Shown piece by piece: positions 18,428 through 27,025 of a stretch of DNA of 64,000 bases. Source of the DNA: Pseudonocardia sp. 73-21 (GTDB lineage: Bacteria > Actinomycetota > Actinomycetes > Mycobacteriales > Pseudonocardiaceae); NCBI RefSeq assembly GCF_001899645.1, contig NZ_MKVV01000014.1:1-64000 (forward strand). Direction: 5' to 3'. Position 1 is the stretch's first letter. Every line of letters starts with the position of its first letter. The notes beneath the pieces were generated by a model. That model saw nothing but the letters and a program-made list of their open reading frames with translations, made no database searches and was not told the DNA's origin. Both the position numbers and the translations under genes were made by a program.

Positions 18428-18875
18428 CCGGACGGCGGTGCATGAACGCCGCCCGCGTCGCCTGGCAGACCAGCTCACCGCGCTGGTTGTAGGCGTCGTG
18501 GCGGAACGTCACCACGCCGGCGTCCGGCCGCGACGAGCTCGCGCGGGCGTCGACCACCTCGGTCGACACCCGGATCGTGTCGCCCGCGAAGACCGGTTTC
18601 GGGAACCGGATGTCGGAGAAGCCGAGGTTGGCGATGGTGGTGCCCAGCGTCAGCTCCGGCACCGCCAGCCCGACCACCAGCGCCACGGTGAACATCGAGT
18701 TCACCAGCGGTTTCCCGAACTCGGTGCCGGCCGCGAACTCCGCGTCGAGGTGCAGCGGCTGGGGGTTCATCGTCATCGTCGTGAACAGCACGTTGTCGGT
18801 CTCGGTGACGGTGCGACGGGTCGCGGCCTCCACGACGAGGCCGGGCTTCAGGTCGTCGAACCACATGCCGGTCAC
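18423..18875 (-). CDS. MaoC-family (R)-specific enoyl-CoA hydratase
   Basis: 150 residues from the GTG at 18875, overlapping the upstream synthetase stop (GTGA). It is a hot-dog fold hydratase: [23 protein letters not shown] carries the catalytic Asp/Asn-His region (NPQPLHLD), then [19 protein letters not shown] and [16 protein letters not shown]. It corresponds to mycobacterial Rv2499c, which lies next to the CitE-like lyase; in that setting it hydrates 3-methylglutaconyl-CoA or itaconyl-CoA to feed the lyase. That assignment rests on gene order and family. It is translationally coupled to the acyl-CoA synthetase gene. Confidence 0.88.
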   Translation of the reverse strand: MTGMWFDDLKPGLVVEAATRRTVTETDNVLFTTMTMNPQPLHLDAEFAAGTEFGKPLVNSMFTVALVVGLAVPELTLGTTIANLGFSDIRFPKPVFAGDTIRVSTEVVDARASSSRPDAGVVTFRHDAYNQRGELVCQATRAAFMHRRPA

Positions 18876-20797
18876 GGCTTCACCACCGCCGCCACGGCGT
18901 CGAGCGCCGACGGGTCCTCCATCGCGGAGATGTCGCCGGTCGGCCCGCCGTGCACCACGACGTCCCGGAGCAGCCGGCGCATCGTCTTGCCGGTGCGCGT
19001 CTTCGGCATCGCCGACGTCACGTAGACGCGGTCGAGCTGCGCGTAGCCGCCCATCTCCTGCACCACGCGCGCCCGGATCTGCGCCGACGCGTCGTCACCG
19101 GCGCCGGTCCGCAGCGTCACGAACGCGATCGGGACCGTGCCCTTCGTGACGTCCGGGACGCCGACCACCGCGGCCTCGACGACGTCGGGGTGCGCCGTGA
19201 CGACGGCCTCGATCTCCATCGTCGAGATGCGGTGCGCGGCCACGTTGATCACGTCGTCGGCGCGGCCCAGCACCCAGAGGTGCCCGTCGTGGTCGAGGAC
19301 GGCCTCGTCGTTGGTGGCGTACTTGCCGGGGAACCGCGAGAAGTAGGTGGCGAGGTAGCGGTCGTGGTCGTCCCAGACCGTGCGGGCCAGCGTGGGGAAC
19401 GGGCTGGTCAGCACCAGGTTCCCCTTGACGCCGGCGGGTACCGGCTGCCCGTCGTCGTCGAGGATCTCGTACGCGTGCCCGGGCACCGGGGTGCCGACCG
19501 ACCCCGCCTTGAGGTCCTCGGCGCCGTAGACGGGGTAGGTCCAGGTGGAGCCGGTCTCGGTCTGCCCGTAGGCGTTGACGACCGGCACGTGCAGCGTGTC
19601 GGTGGTCCAGCCGAACGTGTCGCCGTCCAGCGGCTCGCCCTGCACGGTGATCAGCTTCAGGCCCGGCAGCGGGTGGGCGGCGGCGAGGTCGTCCCCGAAC
19701 TTGCGCAGCATCCGCAGCAGCGTGGGCGCGCACAGCACCTTCGTGACGGCGTGCCGTTCGCAGATCTCGTAGAACCGCGCGGTGGTCGGCGTGTCCAGCG
19801 CGCCCTCGAAGCAGGCGATCGTCATGCCGCAGGCCAGCCCGCCGACGACGGCCTGGATCGGGAACGTCAGCCAGCCGACGTCGGCCGCCACCCAGTAGAC
19901 GTCACCCTCCTCGTAGCCGGCCTGCCAGTGCGCGTTGGCCCACGTGCCGAGCAGGAACCCGCCGACGCTGTGCACCACGCCCTTGGGCTTCGACTCGGTG
20001 CCGGACGTGAAGATCAGGAACGAGGGCTCGTTGGGGTCGAGCGGGACGGCCGGCGTACCGGCGGCGCCCGTCTCCAGGACCTTCGCGTAGGCGTGCTCGC
20101 CCTCGAGCAGCGGCACGCCGTCGCCGGTGCGGTCGACGACCACCGTGGCCGTGACCGTCGGCGTCCGGACGCGGGCGGCACGCAGCGTCTCCAGCAGCGG
20201 GATCGGCTTCGTACGGCGGTAGATCGCGTCCGCCACCACCACGACCTTCGCCCGCGCCGCCGCCAGTCGCGACGCCACGGCCTCCTCGGCGAAACCGGAG
20301 AACAGCACCGTGTAGATCGCGCCGATCCGGTTGCAGGCGTGGATGGACGTGAACGCCTCGACGAGGTTGGGCATGTAGATCGCGACGACGTCGCCCTTGG
20401 TGACGCCCAGCTCGAGCAGACCGGCGGCGAGGCGGCTGACCTCGTCGGCCAGCTCGGCGTAGGTCAGGGTGCGGGTGTCGCCGGGCTCGCCCTCCCACAC
20501 CACGGCGGCGCGGCCGGCCGTGGCGGGGTCCTCGGCCCAGCGGTCGACGCAGTTGTCGGCGACGTTGAGGCGGCCGCCCTCGAAGTAGCGGAAGTCCTCG
20601 ATCCCGCCGGTGCGCACCGTGGTCCAGGGCGTGGACCAGCGCTGCTGCTGCGCCACCCACTCCCAGTAGGCGTCCGGCCCGTCGAGGGCGCGGGCGGCGG
20701 CGAGCTGCTCGACGCGCTCGGGCACCGTCCACTCGGCCGGGAGCGGGATGATCGGCGCGTTCAGCAACTGGGCGAGGCTGTCGGGCGTGTCGGACAT
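18872..20797 (-). CDS. AMP-forming acyl-CoA synthetase (Acs-like)
   Basis: 641 residues from the ATG at 20797, preceded by AGGAAGG. It activates a short carboxylic acid with ATP and CoA through an acyl-adenylate. Landmarks: the acetyl-CoA-synthetase-like N-terminus with [11 protein letters not shown], the P-loop [14 protein letters not shown], the acyl-pocket and adenylate motif [15 protein letters not shown], the hinge region and the C-terminal lysine in [10 protein letters not shown]. The length fits Acs/PrpE-type enzymes. In the mycobacterial leucine locus the equivalent place is held by FadD35; acetoacetate, isovalerate or a related branched acid is a reasonable substrate. Lysine control by the nearby Pat/AcuC pair is possible because Acs enzymes are the classic target. 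Confidence 0.88.
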   Translation of the reverse strand: MSDTPDSLAQLLNAPIIPLPAEWTVPERVEQLAAARALDGPDAYWEWVAQQQRWSTPWTTVRTGGIEDFRYFEGGRLNVADNCVDRWAEDPATAGRAAVVWEGEPGDTRTLTYAELADEVSRLAAGLLELGVTKGDVVAIYMPNLVEAFTSIHACNRIGAIYTVLFSGFAEEAVASRLAAARAKVVVVADAIYRRTKPIPLLETLRAARVRTPTVTATVVVDRTGDGVPLLEGEHAYAKVLETGAAGTPAVPLDPNEPSFLIFTSGTESKPKGVVHSVGGFLLGTWANAHWQAGYEEGDVYWVAADVGWLTFPIQAVVGGLACGMTIACFEGALDTPTTARFYEICERHAVTKVLCAPTLLRMLRKFGDDLAAAHPLPGLKLITVQGEPLDGDTFGWTTDTLHVPVVNAYGQTETGSTWTYPVYGAEDLKAGSVGTPVPGHAYEILDDDGQPVPAGVKGNLVLTSPFPTLARTVWDDHDRYLATYFSRFPGKYATNDEAVLDHDGHLWVLGRADDVINVAAHRISTMEIEAVVTAHPDVVEAAVVGVPDVTKGTVPIAFVTLRTGAGDDASAQIRARVVQEMGGYAQLDRVYVTSAMPKTRTGKTMRRLLRDVVVHGGPTGDISAMEDPSALDAVAAVVKP

Positions 20798-20826
20798 CGG
20801 CGTCCTTCCTGGGGTGGGCCGGGGTC

Positions 20827-20866
20827 GTGCGCGGATATCGGTGCTGGGGCGCTGATATCCGCGCAC
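20827..20866. repeat. 40-bp intergenic palindrome, copy 2
   Basis: Left arm GTGCGCGGATATCGG (20827-20841), 10-nt spacer, right arm CTGATATCCGCGCAC (20852-20866). It lies 5 bp after the stop of the carboxyltransferase gene and 30 bp before the start of the next gene on that strand. The geometry is identical to copies at 951 and 45476. Confidence 0.92.
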
Positions 20867-20871
20867 AGGGG

Positions 20872-22422
20872 TCACACGGGGCTGATCGGGTGGTGGCGGC
20901 GGCCGGTGGTGCGGGTCCAGCGGTCGGCGTCGACCATGCGCGCGACGAGCTCGGCGCGCAGCTGCTCGGGCTGCACCACGGCGTCGACGACGAGCGCGGA
21001 CGCCATCCGGAGCAGGTTGATGTCGGCCTGCTGCTCGGCGGTGCGGGCGGTGACGAACGCGGCACGTTCCTCGTCGTCCTCGATGGCGGCGATCTTGTTG
21101 GCGTACACCGCGTTGACCGACGCCTCCGCGCCCATCGGGCCGATCGTGGCCGTGGGCAGCGCGATCGTGGCGCGCGGCTCGAAGCCCGGTGCGCACATCG
21201 CGTAGAAGCCCGCGGCGTAGGCCTTGCGCAGGACGACGGTGTACTTCGGCACCTCGGCGCTCGCCATCGCGGTGATCATCTTCGCGCCGTGGCGGATGAT
21301 GCCCTGCCGCTCCATCTCGACACCGACCATGAAACCGGGCACGTCCTGCAGGAACACGAGCGGGACGTTGAACGCGTCGCAGGTGGAGATGAACTTCGTG
21401 GCCTTGTCGGCTGAGTCGACGAAGATGGCGCCGCTGCGGACCTGCGGCTGGTTGGCGACGATGCCGACGACGCGCCCGTCGAGCCGGGCGAACCCGGTGA
21501 CCAGCTCCTGCGCCCAACGGGCCTTGATCTCGAAGAAGCTGCCCGCGTCGACGAGCCGGTCGACGACCCCGCGCACGTCGTAGGCGGTGTTGGGGTCGGC
21601 CGGGACGAGGCCGGCCCAGTCCTCGCGCTCCGGCTCCTTCGCCGGCAGCGCGGAGGGCGCGGAGCGGAAGTCGTCGGGGAGGTAGCTCAGCAGCAGCCGC
21701 GCGGCCGCGATGGCCTCCCAGTCCTCGTCGAACACCTCGTCGCCACAGCCGGAGACGGTGGCGTGCATCATCGCGCCGCCCATGTCCTCCAGCGTGGTGC
21801 GCTCGCCGGTCACCTTCTCCGCCACCCGCGGGCTGGCGAGGTACATCGACGCGTTGCCCTCGACCATCCCGACCCAGTCGCAGAACGCCGGCATGTACGC
21901 CCCGCCCGCGGCACTCGGCCCGTGCAGGCAGCACAGCTGGGGCACCCGGCCCGAGAGCTTCACCTGCAGCTGGAAGATCGCCGACGCGCCGCGGCGGCCG
22001 GGGAAGAAGCCCATCTGGTCGGTGAGGCGGCCGCCCGCGGAGTCGACGAGGTAGACCACCGGGAGCAGGTCGCGGTCGGCGCGCTCCAGGATGCGGATCT
22101 GCTTCTCACACGTCAGCTCGCCCCAGGACCCGGCCTTGACGGTGAAGTCGTGCGCGATCACCGCGACGGGTCGCCCGTCGACGCGACCGACGCCGGTGAT
22201 CACGCCGTCGGCGGCCAGGGCCTGGTCGGCGGCCGTGGCGAGCAGACCGTCCTCGACGAAGGTGCCGGGGTCGAACAGGACGGCGAGCCGGTCGCGGACG
22301 GGCAGCTTGTCGGGCCAGCGCGCGGGGTCGCCCCCGGCGCGGGCGCGCTCGGTGGCGGTGGCGACCTCGTCCGGGACGACCTCGTCCGGGGCCGGGGCCA
22401 CCCGTTCGGCCTCGACGGTCAT
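20872..22422 (-). CDS. accD1: Acyl-CoA carboxylase carboxyltransferase (beta) subunit, AccD1/MCC-beta type
   Basis: 516 residues from the ATG at 22422, preceded by CCGGGGGG. It transfers the carboxyl group from biotin to an acyl-CoA. Both crotonase-like halves are visible: the N-half with AHDFTVKAGSWGELTCEKQIR, LVDSAGGRLTDQ and HGPSAAGGAYMPAFCDW, the C-half with VGIVANQPQVRSGAIF, FLQDVPGFMVGVEMERQGI and the oxyanion glycines around FYAMCAPGFEPR. The AccD1 kind works with AccA1 on 3-methylcrotonyl-CoA in leucine breakdown, which fits the isovaleryl-type dehydrogenase next door. No biotin carboxylase/biotin carrier subunit is present in the block, so the partner must be encoded elsewhere. Confidence 0.9.
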   Translation of the reverse strand: MTVEAERVAPAPDEVVPDEVATATERARAGGDPARWPDKLPVRDRLAVLFDPGTFVEDGLLATAADQALAADGVITGVGRVDGRPVAVIAHDFTVKAGSWGELTCEKQIRILERADRDLLPVVYLVDSAGGRLTDQMGFFPGRRGASAIFQLQVKLSGRVPQLCCLHGPSAAGGAYMPAFCDWVGMVEGNASMYLASPRVAEKVTGERTTLEDMGGAMMHATVSGCGDEVFDEDWEAIAAARLLLSYLPDDFRSAPSALPAKEPEREDWAGLVPADPNTAYDVRGVVDRLVDAGSFFEIKARWAQELVTGFARLDGRVVGIVANQPQVRSGAIFVDSADKATKFISTCDAFNVPLVFLQDVPGFMVGVEMERQGIIRHGAKMITAMASAEVPKYTVVLRKAYAAGFYAMCAPGFEPRATIALPTATIGPMGAEASVNAVYANKIAAIEDDEERAAFVTARTAEQQADINLLRMASALVVDAVVQPEQLRAELVARMVDADRWTRTTGRRHHPISPV

Positions 22423-22440
22423 CCCGACCCCCCGGAGCGT

Positions 22441-22506
22441 CGACTCGCGCACCGGAAACCGCCGACTCGCGCGCTGGGAAGTGCCGACCCGCGGGGCCGG
22501 GACGGG
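22441..22506. repeat. 22-bp tandem direct repeat upstream of accD1
   Basis: The motif CGACTCGCGC begins at 22441 and 22463, and the variant CGACCCGCG at 22485: an exact 22-bp period over three units. The units also share a GGAAA/GGGAA core halfway. The array lies between the acyl-CoA dehydrogenase stop (22520) and the accD1 start (22422). The two-helical-turn spacing would suit repeated protein binding on one DNA face; a REP-like origin is also possible. Confidence 0.65.
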
Positions 22507-22519
22507 CGGCTGGCGGCGG

Positions 22520-23659
22520 TCACGAGGCCATGCCGCGGGTCAGGATCTCCAGCTGGATCTCGTCGGTGCCCCCGCCGATCCGCAGGATGCGGGCGTCGCG
22601 GTAGTGCCGCGCCACCGGCGACTCCTCGACGAACCCGGCGCCGCCGAACAGCTGCACGGCGTCGTCGACGATGCGGTTGCACGCCACGGCGGACACGTAC
22701 TTGGCCCGGGCCACCGACTTCGCCGCCTCGGGATGACCGGCGTCGAGCCTCGCCGCGGCCTGGTAGGTGACCAGGCGCGCCGCCTCCAGCTCGATCTCCA
22801 TCAGCGCGAGCTTGTGCCGGACCGTCTGCAGATGGGTGAGCGGGGCGCCGAACGCCTCCCGTTGACGGGCGTAGTCCGACGCCAGGTCCAGGCACTCGGC
22901 CGCGTGCCCGATGCCCATCCCGGCGAGCGCGATCCGTTCGAGCTGGAAGGCCTCCATGATCTGGTAGAAGCCCCGGTTCTCCTGCCCCAGCACCGCGTCA
23001 GCGGGGACGGTGACGTCGTCGAGGACGACCTCGCGGGTGTCGGAGGAGTGCCAGCCCATCTTCGCGAGCGGCGCGCCCGTGGAGACACCCGGCGCGGTGG
23101 TCTCGACGAGGAACAGCGTGACCCCGCCGCGGCCCGCGTCACCGGTGCGGGCGGCGACGATCCACAGGTCGGCCAGCCCGGCGTTGGTGATGTACATCTT
23201 GCGGCCGTTCAGCACCCAGCCCTCGTCGGTGCGCCGGGCCGTGGTGGTGACACCCGCGACGTCGGATCCGGTGCCGGGCTCGGTGACCGCGATGGACGCG
23301 ACGGCCTCCCCCGTGGCCAGCGGCGGGAGCCAGCGGGCCTGCTGCGCCGGCGTGCCGTACCGGGCGATGTGCGGCGCGGCCATGTAGGCGCTGACCAGCG
23401 CCGTGACGGCGATGCCGCCGCTTGCCCGCGCCAGCTCCTCCGCCAGCAGCGCCACGGCGAGACCGTCGCCGTCGTCACCCCCGTGTTCGACGGGGGTGAC
23501 CAGGCCGAGCAGCCCGGCCGCGCCGAGCGGCTTCCACAGGTCGGCCGGGAACGTGCCGGACGCCTCGGCTGCGTCCACCCGGGGGCGCACCTCGCGGTCG
23601 ACGAACGACCGGCACGAGGCCTGGAAATCGCGGTGCTCGTCGTCGAGCTCCCAGGTCAT
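22520..23659 (-). CDS. Acyl-CoA dehydrogenase, isovaleryl-CoA dehydrogenase-like
   Basis: 379 residues from an ATG preceded by GGAGGACCC. FAD-dependent alpha,beta-desaturation of an acyl-CoA. Family signatures are AVTEPGTGSDVAGV and GRKMYITNAGLADLW in the middle domain, and QLFGGAGFVEESPVARHYRDARI near the end. The usual C-terminal catalytic glutamate is replaced by glycine (RIGGGTDEIQ). A glutamate is instead found in FQLERIALAGMGIG, the position used in isovaleryl-CoA dehydrogenase. That supports a branched, leucine-derived substrate, as expected for a FadE19-like enzyme. It is first in the minus-strand run leading to the CitE-like lyase and divergent from a TetR regulator. Confidence 0.9.
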   Translation of the reverse strand: MTWELDDEHRDFQASCRSFVDREVRPRVDAAEASGTFPADLWKPLGAAGLLGLVTPVEHGGDDGDGLAVALLAEELARASGGIAVTALVSAYMAAPHIARYGTPAQQARWLPPLATGEAVASIAVTEPGTGSDVAGVTTTARRTDEGWVLNGRKMYITNAGLADLWIVAARTGDAGRGGVTLFLVETTAPGVSTGAPLAKMGWHSSDTREVVLDDVTVPADAVLGQENRGFYQIMEAFQLERIALAGMGIGHAAECLDLASDYARQREAFGAPLTHLQTVRHKLALMEIELEAARLVTYQAAARLDAGHPEAAKSVARAKYVSAVACNRIVDDAVQLFGGAGFVEESPVARHYRDARILRIGGGTDEIQLEILTRGMAS

Positions 23660-23676
23660 GGGTCCTCCAGTGTTTT

Positions 23677-23696
23677 TCGACCGACCGGACGGTCGA
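23677..23696. promoter_or_regulatory. TetR-type operator between the dehydrogenase and its regulator
   Basis: Perfect palindrome with 7-bp arms TCGACCG (23677-23683) and CGGTCGA (23690-23696) around ACCGGA. It lies in the 80-bp divergent gap, 18 bp from the dehydrogenase ATG, and suits repression of both genes by the adjacent TetR protein. Confidence 0.75.
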
Positions 23697-23739
23697 CCAC
23701 TAGTAGAGTGGGCCGGGTCCCGCCTGTCAAGGAGAGTGC

Positions 23740-24333
23740 ATGTCCGAGCCGACCACCCGGGCCGACGCCCAACGCGCGCGCGTGCTGGCCACGTCGGTGG
23801 AGATATTCGGGACGCGCGGCTACCGGGCCACGTCGATGAACGAGATCGCGGCGGGCGTGGGGCTGTCCAAGCCCACGCTCTACCACTACTTCCGCAACAA
23901 GGAGGAGCTGCTCGTCCGGATCTACTCCGACGTGCTCGACGAGAGCCTGCGGATGGCCCGGGCCACCGTGGCCGCGGCCCCGACCCCGCTCGACGGGCTG
24001 CGCGAGCTGCTGGTGTCGCGCGTGGTCTACACGTGCGAGAACCGGGAGCTGCTCAAGATCTGCTTCGAGGAGGAGGACGAGCTGCGCCCCGACCTCGCCG
24101 AGGAGCTGCTGGTGCGCCGGCGCGCGTTCGAGGACGTGGCCGTGGACGCGCTGTGCGGCCATCTCGCCGCGCACCCGCAGATGCACCTCACGATGGCCCC
24201 GAAGGTGTTCGTCAACCTCTGCCTGGGCGCGGTGAACTGGACCTACAAGTGGTACCGGCCCACCGGCCCCCGCACGCCGCAGGAGCTCGGCCGGGAGATG
24301 GCCGACGCCCTGCTCATGGCGGTGACCCCCTGA
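23740..24333 (+). CDS. TetR-family transcriptional regulator of the acyl-CoA block
   Basis: 197 residues from an ATG preceded by AAGGAGAG. The N-terminal helix-turn-helix reads RVLATSVEIFGTRGYRATSMNEIAAGVGLSKPTLYHYFRNKEELL in the standard TetR pattern (residues about 14-58; quoted only as a landmark in pieces: GTRGYRATSMNEIA, LSKPTLYHYF). The C-terminal ligand domain is helical with WTYKWYRPTG near the end, common in regulators of fatty-acid or branched acyl-CoA genes. It occupies the place of Rv2506 beside the mycobacterial leucine locus. It probably represses the divergent dehydrogenase operon and itself through the palindrome at 23677, with an acyl-CoA as likely inducer. Confidence 0.9.
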   Translation: MSEPTTRADAQRARVLATSVEIFGTRGYRATSMNEIAAGVGLSKPTLYHYFRNKEELLVRIYSDVLDESLRMARATVAAAPTPLDGLRELLVSRVVYTCENRELLKICFEEEDELRPDLAEELLVRRRAFEDVAVDALCGHLAAHPQMHLTMAPKVFVNLCLGAVNWTYKWYRPTGPRTPQELGREMADALLMAVTP

Positions 24334-27024
24334 TCAGCGGAGCCGGCGCGGGCCCCCGTCGTCGCGGTGCGGCGGCGGTCCCAGCACCATCCGGGCCCCG
24401 GTGACGAACACCCCCTCCGCCGAGGCCAGCACGGGGTCGAGCGCCAGCGACCGGATCTCGGGCAGGTCCTCGGCGAGGCGACCCACGCGCAGCACCAGAT
24501 CCTCCATCGCGTCGAGCCGGGTGGGCTCGGTGCCCCGGTACCCCGCCAGCAGGGGCGCGGCCCGCGGCGCCCGCACGAGTGCGGCCGCGTCCTGGTCGGA
24601 CACGGGCACCACCCGGAACGCCCGGTCGCCGAGCAGCTCCGTGGCCAGGCCGGACAGCCCGAACGACAGCAGGGAGCCGAAGGACGGGTCGTCGACGATC
24701 TCCAGCACGCACGAGATGCCCTTCGGCGCCATCCGCTGGACGTAGAGGTCCTGCTCGCCGGTGAGCCCGGCCAGGTCCTCCACCGCGCGGCGCACCTCGG
24801 CGGCCCCGGCGACGTCGAGGCGGACGCCGACGAAGTCGGTGCGGTGGCGCCAGCGCTCACCGGCGGCCTTGACCGCCACCGGGTAGCCCACCTCCTCCGC
24901 CGCGGCCACGGCGGCGTCCGCACCCACCACCCGGCGGAACGCCGCGAGGGTGATGCCGTAGCAGGCGAGCAGGTCGATGGTCTCGTCGTCGCTGAGCGCG
25001 TGGCGCCGGTCGGACCCGAACCGGGCCACGAGCTCGCGGGCCCGCTCGGTGTCGACGCCGTCGGGCGAGACGAACTCGCCGACCGGGTTGGCGTGCCACC
25101 GCGCGTAGCGACCGACGCGGGCCAGCGCCGCGGCGGCGCGTTCCGGGCTCGGGAAGCTCGGCACCGACCCCCGCATCGGGGTGCCGTCCGGCCCCGGGAC
25201 GGCGAGTTCGACGGGTACCCCCTCGGCGGCCAGGAACACCGCGACCACGGGCTTGTCCACACCGCCGACGGCCTCGCGGAGGGCGCGCGCGTAGTCGGCG
25301 CCCGGAGTGGCGATCGGCGGGACGAACACCGCGACCAGCGCGTCGGTGCCCTCGTCGCCCGCCGCCTTGGCGACGGCCGCGGCGAACTCGTCGGGCGGCG
25401 CGGCCGCGCCGACGTCCACCGGAGCGCCCGCCAGCTCCATGCCCTCGTCGAGCAGCGCGTCGCTGACGAGCAGCCCGAGAGCACTCGAGTTGCCCACCAC
25501 CGCGACCCTCGGGCCCGCGGGCAGCGGCTGGTAGGCCAGCACCAGCGCGGTGTCGAACAGCTCCGAGAGCGTCTCGACGCGGATCACGCCGGACTGCTCG
25601 AACAGCGCGCGCACGCTGGCGTCGTCGATCGGGACGCCGCTGGCGGCGAGCGCCGGCGTCGGGCCCGTGTGCCGGCCGCTCTTCACCGCGACGATCGGCT
25701 TGGTGCGGGCCAGCCGCCGGGCCAGGCGGGCGAACTTGCGCGGGTTGCCGAACGTCTCCAGGTAGAGCAGCACCACGTCAGTGGCCGGGTCGGTCTGCCA
25801 GTACTGCAGCATGTCGTTGCCCGAGACGTCGGCGCGGTTGCCCGCGGAGACGAACGTGGACAGGCCCAGGCCGCGTTCCTTGGCCGAGGCGAGGATCGCC
25901 GTGCCCAGCGCGCCGGACTGCGAGAAGAATCCGACCCGTCCCATCCCGGGGATGTCGGGGGCCAGCGTGGCGTTGAGCTGCACGTCGGGGGCCGTGTTGG
26001 CGATGCCCAGGGCGTTGGGCCCGATCACCCGCATCCCGTGCGCCCGGGCCTCGCTCACCAGCCGCCGCTCCGCGACGGTGCCGCCCTCGCCGGCGTCGGC
26101 GAAGCCCGCGCTGATCACCACCAGGGTGGTGACGCCCTTCTCCAGGCACGAGTCCATGACCTCGTCGATGCCCGCCGCCGGCACCGCGACGACGGCCAGG
26201 TCGACCTCGTCGGGGATGTCGGTGACCGAGGCGTACGCGCGCACCCCGCGGATCGAGCGGGCGTCGGCGTTGACCGGGAACACCGGACCGGTGAACTTGG
26301 CCCGCAGCAGGTTGGCCAGCACCGCGTGCCCGATCTTCGACGGATCGGCGGACGCGCCGATGACCGCCACCGACCCCGGGTGCAGCGCGTTGTGCATGCT
26401 GCGGGCCTCGGCCCGCTGCTCGCGGGCGTCGCGCACCGCCAGCGACTGGTCGGTGGGGTCGATGTCGAACTCGAGGTGCAGCACGCCGTCGGCGAACGCG
26501 CGGCTCACCTGGTAGCCGGCCTGCCGGAAGACCCGCACCATGGCGTGGTTCTCCACGAGCACCTCGGCCTCGAACCGGCGCAGGCCGTTCTCCCGGGCCG
26601 CGGCCGCGAGGTGCTCCAGCAGGATGGAGCCGAGCCCGCGGCCCTGGTGCTCGTCGCGGGCCACGAACGCGACCTCCGCCGTGGTGATGGCGCCGTCGCC
26701 CGTCGGTAGCCCCTCGTAGCGCCCGACGGCGATGATCTCGTCGCCGAGCAGGCAGATGAACCCGACCCGCGCGTGGTGGTCGACCGTGGTGAAGCGCGCC
26801 AGGTCCTTGTCGGAAATGCGCGGGTAGGGGCCGAAGAACCGCAGGTAGCGGGTGCGCTCGGACAGGCTCTCGTGGAACCGGAGCAACGCTTCGGCGTCGC
26901 CGGGCAGGATCGGGCGCAGGTGCACGATGCCGCCGTCGGACGCCACGACGTCGGCCTCCCAGTGGCGGGGGTAGCCGGGGCCGAAGTCGACCGGGTCGTT
27001 GTCGGGCGTGCTGGTGGGCTGCAT
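24334..27024 (-). CDS. pat: Pat-type protein lysine acetyltransferase: GNAT domain fused to ADP-forming acyl-CoA synthetase-like domains
   Basis: 896 residues. Domain order: a GNAT domain (about 20-190; VAFVARDEHQGRGLGSILLE is the acetyl-CoA loop), then a CoA-binding Rossmann domain (SVAVIGASADPSKIGHAV), a ligase-CoA/succinyl-CoA-ligase-like domain (GFFSQSGALGTAIL, TKPIVAVKSGR) and a C-terminal ATP-grasp domain (YPVAVKAAGERWRHRTDFVGV). This GNAT-first order is the actinobacterial arrangement; enteric Pat has GNAT last. Such proteins acetylate or propionylate a catalytic lysine of AMP-forming CoA synthetases. I could not confirm the phosphohistidine of active ADP-forming synthetases. The gene starts 1 nt after the AcuC deacetylase stop, so writer and eraser are co-expressed. 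Confidence 0.88.
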   Translation of the reverse strand: MQPTSTPDNDPVDFGPGYPRHWEADVVASDGGIVHLRPILPGDAEALLRFHESLSERTRYLRFFGPYPRISDKDLARFTTVDHHARVGFICLLGDEIIAVGRYEGLPTGDGAITTAEVAFVARDEHQGRGLGSILLEHLAAAARENGLRRFEAEVLVENHAMVRVFRQAGYQVSRAFADGVLHLEFDIDPTDQSLAVRDAREQRAEARSMHNALHPGSVAVIGASADPSKIGHAVLANLLRAKFTGPVFPVNADARSIRGVRAYASVTDIPDEVDLAVVAVPAAGIDEVMDSCLEKGVTTLVVISAGFADAGEGGTVAERRLVSEARAHGMRVIGPNALGIANTAPDVQLNATLAPDIPGMGRVGFFSQSGALGTAILASAKERGLGLSTFVSAGNRADVSGNDMLQYWQTDPATDVVLLYLETFGNPRKFARLARRLARTKPIVAVKSGRHTGPTPALAASGVPIDDASVRALFEQSGVIRVETLSELFDTALVLAYQPLPAGPRVAVVGNSSALGLLVSDALLDEGMELAGAPVDVGAAAPPDEFAAAVAKAAGDEGTDALVAVFVPPIATPGADYARALREAVGGVDKPVVAVFLAAEGVPVELAVPGPDGTPMRGSVPSFPSPERAAAALARVGRYARWHANPVGEFVSPDGVDTERARELVARFGSDRRHALSDDETIDLLACYGITLAAFRRVVGADAAVAAAEEVGYPVAVKAAGERWRHRTDFVGVRLDVAGAAEVRRAVEDLAGLTGEQDLYVQRMAPKGISCVLEIVDDPSFGSLLSFGLSGLATELLGDRAFRVVPVSDQDAAALVRAPRAAPLLAGYRGTEPTRLDAMEDLVLRVGRLAEDLPEIRSLALDPVLASAEGVFVTGARMVLGPPPHRDDGGPRRLR

Positions 27025-27025
27025 G

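Noticed and set aside
20800-21934. N-terminal extension of the acyl-CoA synthetase frame
   Set aside because: The extension reads out of frame through the accD1 gene, and the synthetase has its own ATG at 20797 with AGGAAGG upstream.
22520-23659. Acyl-CoA dehydrogenase as an inactive enzyme because the C-terminal catalytic Glu is absent
   Set aside because: The glutamate is at the alternative isovaleryl-CoA dehydrogenase position (FQLERIALAG).
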